Below are positions 22,811-36,400 of a DNA stretch of 64,000 nucleotides, in pieces. The stretch spans positions 50,508,954 to 50,572,953 of the forward strand of contig CM056742.1 in the NCBI GenBank assembly GCA_029851415.1, read 5' to 3'. This stretch comes from Eretmocerus hayati. Taxonomy: Eukaryota > Arthropoda > Insecta > Hymenoptera > Aphelinidae. The number at the start of each line of letters is the position of its first letter. Position 1 is the first letter of the stretch. Made by a program: the position numbers and the translations under genes. Below the pieces are notes generated by a model, which searched no databases, was not told where the DNA came from, and saw nothing but the letters and a program-made list of their open reading frames with translations.

Positions 22811-25403
22811 TCTGTATCGTGTGAAATTGTTCATAGATTATCTCATTGGGGTCCTGTATACTAAGTGTCAAATAGATGAACTCTTTAATCCAAAAATCTC
22901 TCTGACTCAAAATTCTCGCCGGGTCTTTTCAAATTCAAGTTAAAGAATTTCTACTGTGGTGTATTTCGGAACCTCAACCTGAGTATCAAATCCTAGCGTG
23001 GTCTTACAGTTTATTTTTCCAGGAGTGTTCCAAAACTGGACCTGACTAGATTCCATAATGTACTTGTCCGACTGCAAGGTATCCGATGTACAGTGCCTAA
23101 AGGCAGTTGAATTTGTAAGATGAATCAAATCGTTGTCAAATTAACTCCTCTTTTCATGCTCTAGTTTATTGTGTAGTTTTTGGTGTCAAAAACTCAGTCA
23201 TCGGACGTACGGCGAGGGCGATCCCTGAAAGAGTCTCCGAGTTTTTTAGCGATGTGTTTCCATTTCCGCCAAAGCGTTCCCTCGAGCTTTCGCGTAAAAG
23301 TAAACCTCCAATTTCGCGCAATCTGTTCGCAGAAAGACGAATGAAATAATCGGTTTCGTGGAAGGGCTTGGAGTACCGCAGTAGTTCCAAAGAAAAAATT
23401 GTCATTATACAGACAGCGCGAGTATATCCGCTCAAAAGCGGGTCGATGTAGGAATGAAGGAATGAGGCGCGGGACTCCGAGCAAGAGATGATACGGACGA
23501 CCTCGGTGAAATTCGAGTTTCGATGCGCCACCGCAGAACTTGGGACCTAATCGCAAGGCTACGATGATTACCGGTCACCACGTTGCTTGCGGCTACAGAG
23601 CTCTACACGAGACGAACTTCCTCTGCTCAGATGAGAACCGACGGCGCTGAATCACTGTCTTCGTGAAGCATTGGTGGCGTCGGAATTTTTCCAAGTCCTA
23701 AAGGGTCTCAAAACAGTCCGGCCTATTGGGATGTCTTTTATAGTCTCGGGTTAATACCGATGCTCGCGAGGAAGATGAGGAGAATGAGACAAACCCAGTT
23801 GATTCTCCGAGGGCTGATTGTAGCAGTAGAATGGGCCATAAATAAAAATATTGCCGGTATCATAATTATTGTAGCGAGTTTGGGCAATCGCAACTCAAGT
23901 GCCTATTTGCGAAGCTATACACAAGTAGAAAAGAGGGATACCCACGGTACCTTGATATTATCGATTCCAAACTGTTAACTCGTCTCTCCCCCTTATCATA
24001 GTTTTCTGAGTTGTCTCCACCACTTTTCCAGCTCTCTCATTAGTCTTTCCTACTCCATTCTAAAAATTGTATGAGACGGGTAGTGAAACGTTCGCCCCAA
24101 AAATGTGTAGTTGGCTGAAGTGGCATTCATTTGCTTGACATAGAGTGACAGCTAAAAACCAAAAAAGCACTCAAAAATTGCGAAAATCCGACATTCAGTT
24201 CTTCAAGATGGAATAGAATCACCATAGAAATCAGTTGTAGGTAATTTGTGAGCCACTGCCAATAGCAACGGGTGAAGAGCCTTGAAGTCCTTTCGAGTCG
24301 ACACTGCTGATGTTAGCTTTGAACAAAGACCATCCATCTATCGATTTCATCAACTCCTGCATGATTCTTTTTTAGTCTTAACCCTCATTTTTAAATCCTC
24401 ATTCAATTTGTCAAATTTGCAAATCGTGCAGAACCAATATAATCGTAGTGTTTCATCCCTTCCCCCTTCCCCCCCTCCTTCACAGTTTTCAGATGCTCGC
24501 TCGATATACGCTCTTAAGCGCCGAGAATTGATGAATTTAATGGCTTTGAGTAGCGTTGCTTGAGATAGATAAAATCATGACGAAAGAGTTTTTGCAAAGA
24601 GATCCGTACTCTTGCATTGGAATAATGAGCGGTGATTAGGGCCTTGACAAATTGATCAATGATAGGTCAGGAGCGATGTATATTGTTTACGGATGATAAT
24701 AATGCCTCTGTCGCGAGATTGGCATAAAAGTTATTGCAGCGTGTGTTCGAATAAGGAAAAATTAACGCGAGCATTATGCCACCCAGTTCTTGCTTCTGAA
24801 TGTAATTGTGCACTAAAAAATTGCCTTTGGAAACGGATGCGCGATAAACGGCCGGGTGGATGGCTCTGATATATGAAGGTGGTCTCTCCAGAGGTACTGG
24901 CAACTTGAAAATGCATCACAATCGAAATTTAGCGTTACCCTGCGTCTCAATAATTGATCGTACCCAAATAACTGCAATTATGGCGCAAGACAGGAATATT
25001 TTTGGTTTCGCAGGATAGAATGCCACTGCCAGCGTCTTTGTGAATTCATTTTGTTTCGTGCCTCGATCGTCGACTCTTTACAGTTTTTGCACTGCTCTTG
25101 GCTCACCTAATGTCACTCACGATAGGAGTAGACATTGATTCAAACTGCATTAGGGGGATACACGCATGGTACTTGAGATGAGTTTTTTTTGCCAATCCTC
25201 GCGTATTCTGAGAGTACTTCATTCAAGTTGAAATACGGAATAGCGAGGCTGCGGTTGCAATTGGATCATCCCAAAAGGTGAGCGAAAACACTCAGTCTCA
25301 TCGCTTTCAAATGTGCTACATCCTCTGCAATGATCGATCTGGACGACAAACACCACCAGTTGTTCAGAAATACAGTCCAAAACTAGAACTCTTCAAGTGT
25401 ACT
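22811..25403. other. Interval without recognised genes
   Basis: About 2.6 kb. Around 23166-23556 two overlapping minus-strand frames of about 120 codons exist, but they are mutually exclusive and match nothing I know. No cadherin-like exon found on the plus strand. No large inverted repeat noticed. Confidence 0.5.
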
Positions 25404-26200
25404 CACACTATCTCCGCCGAAATCAGTGAAAGTTGTCCCCACTCACTGATTTGCAGTGCACACGCACTGATTTACAGTGAATTTCACTGCAAATCAGTGG
25501 ATTGGGAGCGATTTTCACTGATTCCGTCGGAGGCATCAAACTCTGTGACAGCTCTTCATCCCAGCCAAGCCGAGGTTTCTGGCCGCATCTCATTAGGTTC
25601 GACAAATTTGAATGAAAATTGATGGCTTACGACCCTCGCTATTAGAATCACAACGTGGTTCAAGGTATAAGGCCTGTACAGCTTGATTCCTTCGGAGAAA
25701 ACCCTGCTTTCTCTAAGTCCATCAGTGAGAACTCACTGAACTTCAGATAATCTCGGTTACACTGATGGTGTCAGTGCGTAGTTTCAGTGAATTGAAGTCG
25801 TGCTGAAACTTACAGTGTAGGGGTCGGACGGGTCCGCGTCGCTGAAATTTCGGGGAACGTTACTGACGAATCAGTAAGACAATTGACTGAAATTACAGTG
25901 CTTCGAGGATCCCGACAGATTATACTCACTAAAGTCTCAGTGAATATTACTGATGTTTGAGAGGTGCCCACTATTCGCCAGTGAGACACACTGAAAATTT
26001 AGTGAATATGGTCTGCTAGGACCTTTGGAGCACTGGAATTTGAATGAACTGTCTTACGGACCTATCAGTGATATTCGCTGAAACTTCATTGTATATTCAC
26101 TGAAACTATTAACCGAAGTCATCAGTGGAAGTTGATCCGAGACTGAAGTTGATCCGAACTGAAGTTTCGTAAATTCTCACTGATGGACTCGGAGAGAGTG
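25404..26200. mobile_element. TTCAGTGA-rich inverted-repeat element, copy 1
   Basis: Dense copies of TTCAGTGA / TCACTGAA and CACTGATTTGCAGTG lie on both strands. The left end (CACTATCTCCGCCGAAATCA) and right end (complement CACTCTCTCCGAGTCCATCA) are similar inverted ends, related to those of 33760-34358. Non-coding. Confidence 0.7.
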
Positions 26201-26584
26201 GAAGATTGAAATAAAGTTTCTACTGAATCTCTGTGAAATCCTGGCGTTGTGAATTGTAAATAACGTAAGTTCCAGGATCGTTCTCTTTCACGTCTCTCGG
26301 CGATGCAGCGAGAGCGCAAAATCTTTCGATGCACGCGAGATATACGAGAAGTGAAAGGTGGTCAGTGAATCGCTCACACCTCCAATATCATTATCGCCAA
26401 CCTCATCCGCGCGAGATGTATGCCAGGTGTATGTATCGCTTGTTCAGTGGAATGCGTGCATTGAGGTGATGTCTTGGAGAACCTGTATAAGTTGGACAGT
26501 TTGATTCCGAAGAAAAGTGTCCAACATAGCGAGCTGTCCAGTATACACGGACATGGCGAAACATCAACTCATCGTAAAGTCACG

Positions 26585-26920
26585 TCATTCAATAAATAAA
26601 TCTAAATATCCATGGTATGAACACTCATTCACTGATAAATTAGTAGATGACTCATACTTGAGAATTGAAGTTATATTCTTCGAATATTCTGTATTAAACA
26701 ATTGAACAATGCAATTCTCAATCATGTCGTCATTCAACCATTCACCATTTCAAACATTCAATAGAAAAATCAAAATATCTGCCATATGTAACCTTAATCA
26801 CTGGCTGATCAATAGATAGCTAAGTCATACTTAAGAATTCCAGATATTATATTCGAAAATCTATAAAGAAACTTGAACAATTCAATCATCAGCCATGTTG
26901 TTTAGTTTCACCATCCCCTT
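26585..26920 (+). repeat. Tandem duplication, unit about 170 bp
   Basis: Two diverged head-to-tail units (26585-26754, 26755-26920). Shared landmarks are CATTCAAT, GACTCATACTTGAGAATT / AAGTCATACTTAAGAATT, and TTGAACAATGCAATTCTCAA / TTGAACAATTCAATCATCAG. Confidence 0.7.
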
Positions 26921-28145
26921 AGAATTTTCTTAGAAGATGTCATTCTGCAAATTCTGGAGGCCTGCTTTCTTGAAGCATTCCGAAATTGTCGTTTTAGAAA
27001 CAACTAACTACAAGCGTGGTTGTTCACATTGTTAACACCATGTATGTGCGTACATCACTTTATGAGATGATCAGTAAGCAATACAAATTTATCCTGATAA
27101 CGCGTAAGCTGGTGAAAGTCCAAGTATAGGTAGGTGTTATAATTTGGAATGCCCAACTTTGAAGGTCTTCATACATTGAAATACTATTGCTCTGGGCTCC
27201 CAGTGAGGGGTTTAACTTACCGAGGTGTACAACTTGAGAGGTTTTACTGTATTTTACACGAGCACCTCACGCGTGCGATTTCTCGCCCACGGCGATTGCG
27301 TTCTCGGACGGTCAGTCGATATCCAGCAAGGCTGGATTGGGCTGAATGTCGCTGAATATAAGTTTAGACAGTGTAAAAGTAATCAATGTCATCTTCATCA
27401 TCGATTCCCGCCCTTCGATATATCGATTGACATAAATGAGAGAGCTTTTCTAATGTATGTTGCGCCATGCGAGATTTCTTTGGTGCATAGGTATTCGAGC
27501 AACGATAGTGAATTTATCATACCCAAAATCGTGTGAGATATGAGCGTGCAAACAAATTAATCACGAGCTGACGAGAATTGATAACAAAAGTTCATTTAAT
27601 GGCTAAGCGTAGCAATTGAATTATTTAATCATGGAACGTTACCAATTACCATTACTCATTCTACCCAATTTAGAATCATCTCAAACTTCCTGGAGGGTTC
27701 CTAGGGACCTGTAATTCGGCTACTGAATAGGTAGACGTTATTTCATACTCTGAATTGTCTTTCCCGTGCATTCCGTGAGTATCCTCTTTGCTTTGGTCAA
27801 AACATCAGAAAATAGTTCCTAAGAATTAACTACAATTGGGGTAGTCAGGATCGATTGAAAACGAGATAAAAAATCCATACTCTTGTAGTATGAAAAAGAA
27901 AAAAAAATATGAAAAGGAATTCAACAGTTTGGGTTGAGGGGTAGCGAGCGTTATTAGAGCTAAGACGAGCTTGCCATTCGAATTCTCGGTCTTTCGACGT
28001 CTCAGTTTCTCTAACTGTCTGTTTCTCCAATTGCTCGGCGTGTGTCTGGCGTATTTTGCAGTGATAGCCTAAGGCCCCAAACAACGGCAATACACTGGTT
28101 GAAGTCACAGAAAGCAAGCGAGTGATGGGTATGGGACAGAGAAGA

Positions 28146-28181
<36 letters not shown>

Positions 28182-29773
28182 TGCAGGTGATAGTTACGTG
28201 ATCTCTTTCGTATGGTGGGTCCTCGCAGCAGCTGGGCATCTGCGTGAGCTCTCGTCCGCACCACCAAATAATATGTGCGCGAGCAGCGAGGAGAGTCATA
28301 TTTTTTGTAAGCCCCCAATCACGCAGCACAAATTGCTCCATGATCTTTTGCGTTCTTCTGAACCGGCAGACGACTCATCATCAGTGCAAAAGCTCCGTGC
28401 ACGCGTCTCGACCGATAATAAGTTGGTCGATGCTATACGTAAAATTGAGCTGCTTACCTGTAATGTGACATTCCTCGAACTTGTGTAATGAAACCAAATT
28501 TCGCTCGCTTTGCCAACTGCGTTTTGTCAAAAATGTTTCTGTTTCAACTAGTGCGATTGACAAGAACGACAATCTGAAGATTCTGCTATCTCGTGAATAC
28601 TGCGTCCAAGAAGTCCCGAACAGGCCTTGGTCTGGTCGATACCTAAAATTTTGATATCCAGTCACTGAAAGTCACCCTGCGTGCAATGTTGGACTTGCTC
28701 GGATCTTCCACTTTTCCTAAAAACTAGGGCCCTGGTTGGATCCATATTCCTTTTACATCAAATCAATGTCTGCAATGAAGCACCTCCGAGGGCCTCTCAG
28801 TGAAAATTGTTTCAGCTATTGATCAAAAACTCTGTTGATCCCTTGAAAGAATACTTCATAGCTATTCTCTATGCACTCGAGCTGAAGATGAAAAAAGGGA
28901 GCAAGGCGAGATCCGCAATGAAAAAATTTAAATGAACAACAAATGAAGGGTTGGGAAAGGAGGTTTCACAAACAAGGAGCACAGAGGCTCACATGATTGA
29001 GAGGAGGCAGGAAAAGGCAAGTCTCAATGAGTGACAGCTCTAAACGATTTGTTGAGTTACAGCTGTTGTGTGGATTCATTCCTGTTTCATTCACATGTGT
29101 CTCTCCAATTCAATTCACAAGCTTCTGTTTTGGTTACATTCAAAGTTAGCAGCAAAATAAAATTTTAAAAGCCCTGGGCCTGTACTATTTGAGGTGCATT
29201 CGATTGCCTACGGCTGACGAGAATCGATTCACAAAATTCTTCACTTGATAAATAAATTTTTTTTTCATTTGTAGCTCTCAAAATTAAGAACAAGTCCTTG
29301 AGCCGAAATGTTATCAAATTTTTTATCGTCGCAGATGATTTTGATTGCAGGAAGAGGATCGAGTGTCGGTGTTGATGAAATTAGCGGTACATTATACGCG
29401 GGTGCAATGTTTCGGTTGTTGTTCTACAAGCATCTTCAGCCCTTATAAATAAAATCTCGTACCTGCATCTATTTCTCAACTGAGTCCACTCATTAGTTGA
29501 AAGTGAATTTATAGGTAATTCAAAGTTCTACGTGTAATCTGGCGCTTCAAACATGGAATTGGGGGGGGGGGAGGGCTTACTTTAAAATTTAAAGTGAATT
29601 TTCAATACCGTACTTTTGCAGGTATTGTTCTGAAATATTTCTTCTAAAAAAACAAGTTGATCAAAGGTCCAAAACGAAGAGGTCTCGCATGGCGAGCCGT
29701 CTAGTTCTTTAGTGGTAAACTTTATTTAATCACTCAATCGTAGCATTATGTATTCAGAAATGTTGAAGCCACT
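26921..29773. other. Interval without recognised genes; GA microsatellite
   Basis: About 2.85 kb with a (GA)n tract at 28147-28177 and a run of 11 G at 29561-29571. Open frames around 27149-27536 and 27845-28665 overlap on both strands and are not recognisable. It may be part of a long upstream intron or 5' region of the cadherin gene. Confidence 0.5.
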
Positions 29774-30043
29774 GGGGGTCGATTTTAAACTCTGGCCGTG
29801 GCCGCTAGACCAATCACACTGGTCGCGTGACCAGCGCGGACACGCTTATTAGCGTGGGTCTGCGCGGAAAGAAACGTCCGCGGTCCGCGATTCCGCGTTT
29901 CGTACAGCAAGAACAGAAACGCGGAATCGCGGACTGCGGACGTTTCTTTCCGCGCAGACCCACGCTAATAAGCGTGTCCGCGCTGGTCACGCGACCAGTG
30001 TGAGTGGTCTAGCGGCCACGGCCAGAGTTTAAAATCGACCCCC
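29774..30043. mobile_element. Nearly perfect 270-bp palindrome (miniature inverted-repeat element)
   Basis: Arms 29774-29900 and 29917-30043 (127 bp each) agree in 125 positions around a 16-base loop. The ends read GGGGGTCGATTTTAAACTC. GC content is far above the surroundings, with CGCGGAC and GGTCCGCG motifs. Near-perfect arms indicate a recent insertion. It ends 198 bp before cadherin exon 1 of this window. The flanks CCACT and GTGG allow the inverted end to be a few bases longer; no clear target duplication. Confidence 0.88.
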
Positions 30044-30241
30044 TGTGGTCATAAAGTTCGTGTTCCAGAGTGTTATTGTACCGAAAAGAAAATGTTATCC
30101 ATTGCAATAGAAATCTAATCGCCTCCAATGTCCAAGTTCTACTTCAGGACTACCTGTCTCAACTATTTTATGAAATTCCGCCCGCTGTAGACTAGCAATC
30201 AAGTGTATCACTATGAATAATTTCCTAATCTTTCTCCTTAG

Positions 30242-30419
30242 GTTCTAGCAACAGATCCTGACTGCGGTGTCAATGCAATGGTCAACTATACTCTTGCAGC
30301 AGGCACAAATGTTGAGCAGTTTGTAGTCCGTAGTGATACTGGCGATATTTGCATAACAGCTGTACTAGACAGGGAGACTGTTGACTACTATGAGCTGCCA
30401 GTTATTGCTACAGATAGAG
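30242..30419 (+). CDS. Cadherin exon 1 of window (second part of repeat R1)
   Basis: The acceptor is CTCCTTAG before 30242 and the donor is GTATGC at 30420. It reads in phase 0 from the first base and ends in phase 1. The peptide begins with V-L-A-T-D-P-D, the A-x-D-x-D calcium-binding motif in the middle of a cadherin repeat, and carries LDRETVDYY and ATDRG. It begins in mid-repeat, so at least one more exon lies upstream. No match for it was recognised between 1 and 30241, so the preceding intron is either very long or its exon is beyond the window. Confidence 0.9.
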
Positions 30420-33400
30420 GTATGCATATCTTTTCTATCTGAATAAATTCATGTATCGTGAGCGTAGAAATTGAGATAGGTTGCCGTGTATAACGGAATA
30501 GAAGTAAGGTGCTTTTTTCGCAATATAATTCAAATATGAGCAAAAAAGATGTGTTTCGAATGAGAAATTCATCAAACGTTTCTAGTATTCATTTGGATTG
30601 ACGAATGATCGGGCATCTATGAAGAATTGACAGGTTTATGAAAAAATAACGTACCTGGAACAGTCTGCAACTTCTTCGATTTTCTGATGTTATGGGAACT
30701 TGAATCGTAAATACTCTTCATGTCAACTTCATCACAGCTAACTTTTCCAACTTGAATGTCGTCTCATCACGCAAAGAGAGTCTAGAATAGAATACTGCGA
30801 TGGCTAATGAACGAGTAACTTTTGTTCCAGGAGGGCTAAGCACAACATCCATAGTTCGAGTTCTGGTCGGTGACGTGAACGACAATCGGCCAATTTTCAA
30901 TCCCCGGGAGTACAACGTGACCTTGAGAGTCGACGGCCCTCTAAACGGATCGATCCTCCGATGCGCCGCAGTCGATCTGGACTCCGGGAGCTTTGGACAC
31001 ATAACGTACGGGATAGCAAGCGGCAACGAGGCGGGAATATTTCGCATCGACAGAGCGTCCGGTGAAATTTTTGTGGCACGGCCAAGCCGGCTGACGCGGG
31101 CATCCATTTACTTGTTGAACATCTCGGCAAGCGACGCAGGTGGCCTCAAGAGCGCCGTAGACGCGCTGGTACGCATCACCACCGTTGGCCAGGGTGAGCA
31201 AAGCGTCAGCTGCGACAGGCCCCGCTACAGTATCAGCATCAAAGAGAATGTCGCTCGCAACACCTTCATCGGCAGTGTCAGGGATTCCAACGTGTTATCT
31301 GGCTCTGGTTAGTACATTATTTTTGCCACCTCACACATTCTTATTGAAAACAACTTTCAAGTAGATTCTCGAGGATATTCTTTCTCACTCTATCGATTGA
31401 TTTTTGGCCCAAAATTCCTGAGAACTTGAGCATTTCCAACAGCCGCAGCTCACAAGCCGTTCTTTTTCACTTTCGTGATACGTGGTTGAATTTGCTGAGA
31501 AGCCACCGCGGCCTCGTGGATAAGGTCCTTGCCTTCAACGCAGAAGGCCTGGGTTCGAATCTCTGCTGGCACCAATGTGGGTTTTCATAAGTGCTCTTCG
31601 GTGGCTTCGGTTGTTCGGAACCCACCTTAAACTGTAGGTCGCGCAGAATAACCTAGAAAAAAGGTTGAAATTGCGGTAATAGAAAAAAATCGCAAACGGT
31701 AAATGCATGAGTGGTCCAATCATTCTTCAAAATCGCGATAGTGTGATTTTACCATCATCAAATCGATCCGAACAAGATACAGTATCGAGAACCAAATGAT
31801 CCAATTGGAACATTTTTCACTTCTCAAAGAGAGCGTGGTCAATTGTGGATTTTATGCAGCCATTCTCTGTTGTCGAACTACTATGACTGGGTTTAAACTG
31901 CTTATCGAAGAATCACAAGTATAGAGGCCTTATTGGATCACTCCTGTAAATTTTCTGGTCACATAACGTCAACTCAGATCAGAACTTTGTCAAAGAGAAC
32001 CGCGCGAAAGGTCTTTTGGATATCGAGTTGGCAAAGAACGTAATTATCGCATCCGGGAAGAATGCTAATTAGGAAGGGAACGAAGGCCTTAATAATGCTG
32101 AGGGTTGTCGCGGAGAGTCGGGTGAAAAGGTAGAATCAGATAAGAATGAAGTTTGATATGTTGAGGTCGCACTTACACAGTTTGAGCCCGACAGAGCCGT
32201 GTAAACCGGACTTGCCCGGTAATCCATCATTGAGCTTCGGTCGGGACCTCAGATGTTTCGCGAGGATGAAGCCTCGGAGGTGCGAATATGAATGTGGTGC
32301 CGTGTCATACTCGAGACTTGAAACACATCATCGCCATTTGAGCACACGCTGGTACGTGATCTGTTTTTCGGTACTTTTTTTCTCATCGCGATCAGATGCC
32401 GATGTCACAAGCGCGAACTGATACTAAACTTCTTGGTCATTTAATAAACAGGTTTGGTCCCTGATTATGCTCACTCGTATACTTGCTAAATCGTGAATCT
32501 CAATCAAGTATGGAAGAAATCGTAAGGAATAAGTTATTGAGTTATGAATGTTTGAACCCGAATTAGAACTATTTATACCTTCAATAGAATCTCATCCATC
32601 ACAGATAGCACAGCCCGTGCTCTCTATGACAAATCCAGAAAGCTTTTTCCACGAGAATTCATCCATATGGCAATGGCCCACGTATGAAGGCTTGAATTTA
32701 TAAATTATTGAGAATGACAGATTCTCACTGCTTCTTGTCTAACCAGGAGAGGTCATCACATCCGGATCACGGATTTGGCTGAAACTTTGGGAATAGTCTC
32801 CTTCTAGCACAAAAAGATGATATCCAAAATTATAGACCCTAACGCTCAAGCGTTTCCGAGATACAGCCACGGACATTAGCATTGCCGGTATACCTATATG
32901 TGTGATTTTTAACATGGGCCTATATGCGCAACGCTAATGTTCTTGGCTGTAGCTCGAAAACGCTTGAGCGTTAGGGCTTATAATTTTGGGTTTCATCTTT
33001 TGGCACTAAAAGAAGACCATTCCCAAAGTTTCAACCAAATCCGTAATCCGGATAAGATGACCTCTCCTGGTAAGTAGAGGAGTTAGTGCCTCACGAACTC
33101 GAGGAGCATCAAAGTGCTCACTATGACAATAATAATGGTGGAAATATTGGGAAGTACTATGGTGGATAGGTTATCGAATTGTAAAGCACATACTCCGATC
33201 ACGATACATCATCGATTTTATTTGATTTTTTTCAGGAAATGTCCCGAACAAGTTCTATTTCGTCAAGGAGGAGCCAGATCTCTCTTTGGAAGCAGGAACA
33301 GGAGCCATACGCACCAGACTCGCTCTAGATCGGGAAACTCGTGATCGTTACGTACTTAGCGTCGAGGCTCGCGGTGGAAATTCAATTGGCTATTGTCAGG

Positions 33401-36400
33401 TGAGTTGCAAGTGGAGTAGCAAGAATAGATACACATTCAAGTAAAAGGGACACTATACCTATTGTGAGAGCTATCTACGAATAACAAGGCCTAATCCCAA
33501 GAGTGGTGAATATGCAATTGTTGCACCAAGTCTTTCACGGAGGTTCTAGAAGAATGGGATGAGTACATGAAAGTTGAGCGATCTCGCTTCCCAACGCCAA
33601 AAAACTTTTCGTATGGACACACCGCGCAAAATTTGTTCGGATACATAGTCGTTGAGATCGGATTGAAGATTGGACAGAATCGCAATCGTAAATTTGAAAT
33701 CTCATGGAATCTGTACAGAACCTGCACAACAATATAATATTTCATCCTTTGATTCATTCACTCTCTCCGTGTCAATCAATAGGAAGTCACTGGAATTCAG
33801 TGTATTTCAGATCAACTTTGAATGATGACTTCAGTGTATATGTATAAACTAGGATTGCAGTGCATATACAGTGGGGGGGGGGGGGGGAGCTCCAATGACC
33901 TTGGGGTCGGTCAGGTCCTCATCACTGAAGTTTCAGTGAGCGCCACTGGTGAATCAGTGTGTCGATCCACTGAAATTCCAGTGCCTCAAAGGTCCCGCGG
34001 ATATTGTTCACTGTAGTTTCAGTGTGTCTCGCTGACGAATCAGTGGGCGCTACTGGTAGATAAAGATGCCCACTGAAACTTCAGTAAATAATATAATCTT
34101 CTGGGACCCTTGAAGCAAAGACATTTCAGAGAATCGTCTCACTGCTTCATCAGCGATGCTCACCGAAACTTCAGTGACGAGGACCTAACCGACCCCAAGG
34201 TCACTGAAGTTGCAGCCCCTCTCCCCTTTGATGACTGATGACTTTAATGTATATGCATTATAATCCCAGTGTATGTAAGTACACTGAAGCCATCAGTCAA
34301 AGCTGATTCAAAATACGCTGAAGTTCAGTGACTTTTCACTGACTGACACGGAGAGACTACGATTTGAGAAGAAACTTGTATTAATTTTACTAAACATTTC
34401 GGATCTCAAAACCGAATGCCTTATTGATGCTGGGTGACGATGACCAATGAGCTGAACCTAAAATGTACAGGGAATGTACAGATTGTACTGTACCTTAAAT
34501 GTACAGAAACATTTGCCGCGCGTACTTTCGCGTAAGCTATAGGTCAGTCAGGTGGGCATAATTACGTTTTGCTAGCATTCGCGACGGTTCGTCTTTGCAT
34601 AACACGCTCATCCATCATGCATGCCACTGACTATGAGATCCCATGTTTATTTTGATGGTTGCAATGGACCTCATCAATCTTGATGGTTCAACTTGCTCTC
34701 AGGGCTATCGCACTCTTCTTCTCTCGTTTGCCTCCTCGGGGAATGGAATAGAAAGCCTATTAGCACTGCGAGCGGGAATAGTTCAGTTCAACCGGTTCGG
34801 ATTCTATGTTCGTGCCGTTACGGCCCGATCTAGAACGATGAAATAGGTAGATGAAAATACCCATGATTTGGTACACTGAATTTCAGGTGGAGCTGATAGT
34901 GGAAGACGTGAACGACAATCCGCCAGCTTTTTCTCTAGCTAGCGTGAGGATTTCGGTGGCAGAGTCACAGCCGGTGCGCAGCGTGTTGTACGTAGCCAGG
35001 GCGAGCGATCCGGACGTGACGCCTCTTGCAGCCGGTCTGCGCTACGGACTCGCTCAGAATGGAAACGAGCTTTTCACCATCGACGCCAGCAATGGTGAGC
35101 TGCAGCTGGCGCGTCGGCTCGACTACGAGAGTCAGCATAGGCACCGGTTGCTCATTAGCGCCCACGACGGAGCGGGGCTCTCGGCCAATCTCAGCCTCAG
35201 CGTCGAGGTACAGGACGTCAACGACAACCCGCCCGTTTTCGAGAGGAACGAATACCGGGTCGAGGTACCCGAGGGCAGTCCTGTCGGTAGCCAGGTAATA
35301 TCTCACGACTACTTATACACCCATTGAACGTTAAATATTCATTTTCCATCTTGCCTCTTAGCCAGAGTTTCCGATAAAAAGTTATTGCGCTACAGCTCAT
35401 GATACAAGAAATTTTGATCATCTTATAAGAATATAGCAATGACTTTGCACTTTGGATGATCCGTTGCTAGCAACAAATTAAAAACCTTTCCGTTTCTACA
35501 GGTGATGCAAGTGACGGCAGTGGACCTGGACACGGGAAACAACGCTCGGATCAACTATCGTCTGGTTGGCTCAGGACCTTTTCACGTCAACGCCAACTCG
35601 GGATGGGTCACGCTGGCGGAGCGGCTCGACCGGGAAAGTACAGATCGCTACCAGCTGACGCTGCTCGCCACGGACAACGGCACGCCCGCCGCTACCGCGA
35701 CCACTTCGCTGCTCGTCTCGGTCCTAGACGAAAACGACAACGATCCTCGCTTCGACCGGGAGTTGTATACGTTCGAATTGGCAGAAAATCTGCCCTCGGG
35801 TGCATCCCTTGGAGTTGTCGGCGCAAGCGATCCGGACCTTGGTGACAACGCTCTGCTACGTTACGCTCTCGTCCAACCGGACAGCAGCTTTGCCGTTGAT
35901 CCCGATACAGGTGGGATACTTTGACCTCACGTGTATACTTTGCCGTAGTATAAGCCTCGGTTGTGGTGATGCGTTTTCTATGCTTCGATCTAAGCCGTTT
36001 CAACAAATGACTTCCGTCGGAATTGGAAAGGCCAACTCTTCTCGACAATTTCTCACTCGCTCTATACCAATCGTTCAAAGATAATAGCCACAGTTCAAAT
36101 ACCGAGATTTTGTCTGCAGCAGATAAAGTAACTGTGCCTAACTCAAATTCTCAATTGTATGCACCCGCAGACCTTGCCGCGCATTTTTTTCATGTTCGTT
36201 ACGTTAAAATATGAGAAAATAAACGTTCTGGACCGACCCTCAATGACACGCGTATTTCTAACAGCAAAAAAGTGGTTTTCGGTACTTTTGACTTATTTTT
36301 TGTTGGTCACTAAAAGCTATGCCAAACAAATTGATGTGATATACTCCAACGTACTTTAACTCATTTATTTCTCTTCGTCCCAACTTTAGAATGTTTTTTG

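Larger units (their letters stand above)
31308..33235 (+). other. Intron 2 of cadherin gene
   Basis: A 1,928-bp phase-1 intron. It contains a tRNA-derived SINE (31501-31700) and a palindromic element of about 330 bp (32742-33071), annotated separately. The remainder is AT-rich sequence in which I see nothing. Confidence 0.88.

Noticed and set aside
23166..23556. Two minus-strand frames of about 120 codons
   Set aside because: They overlap in different frames and neither shows a motif or sensible splice context.
1..30241. Upstream cadherin exons
   Set aside because: I looked for DxNDN, LDRE and A-x-D-x-D coding patterns with splice sites on the plus strand and found none, although exon 1 clearly needs an upstream partner.
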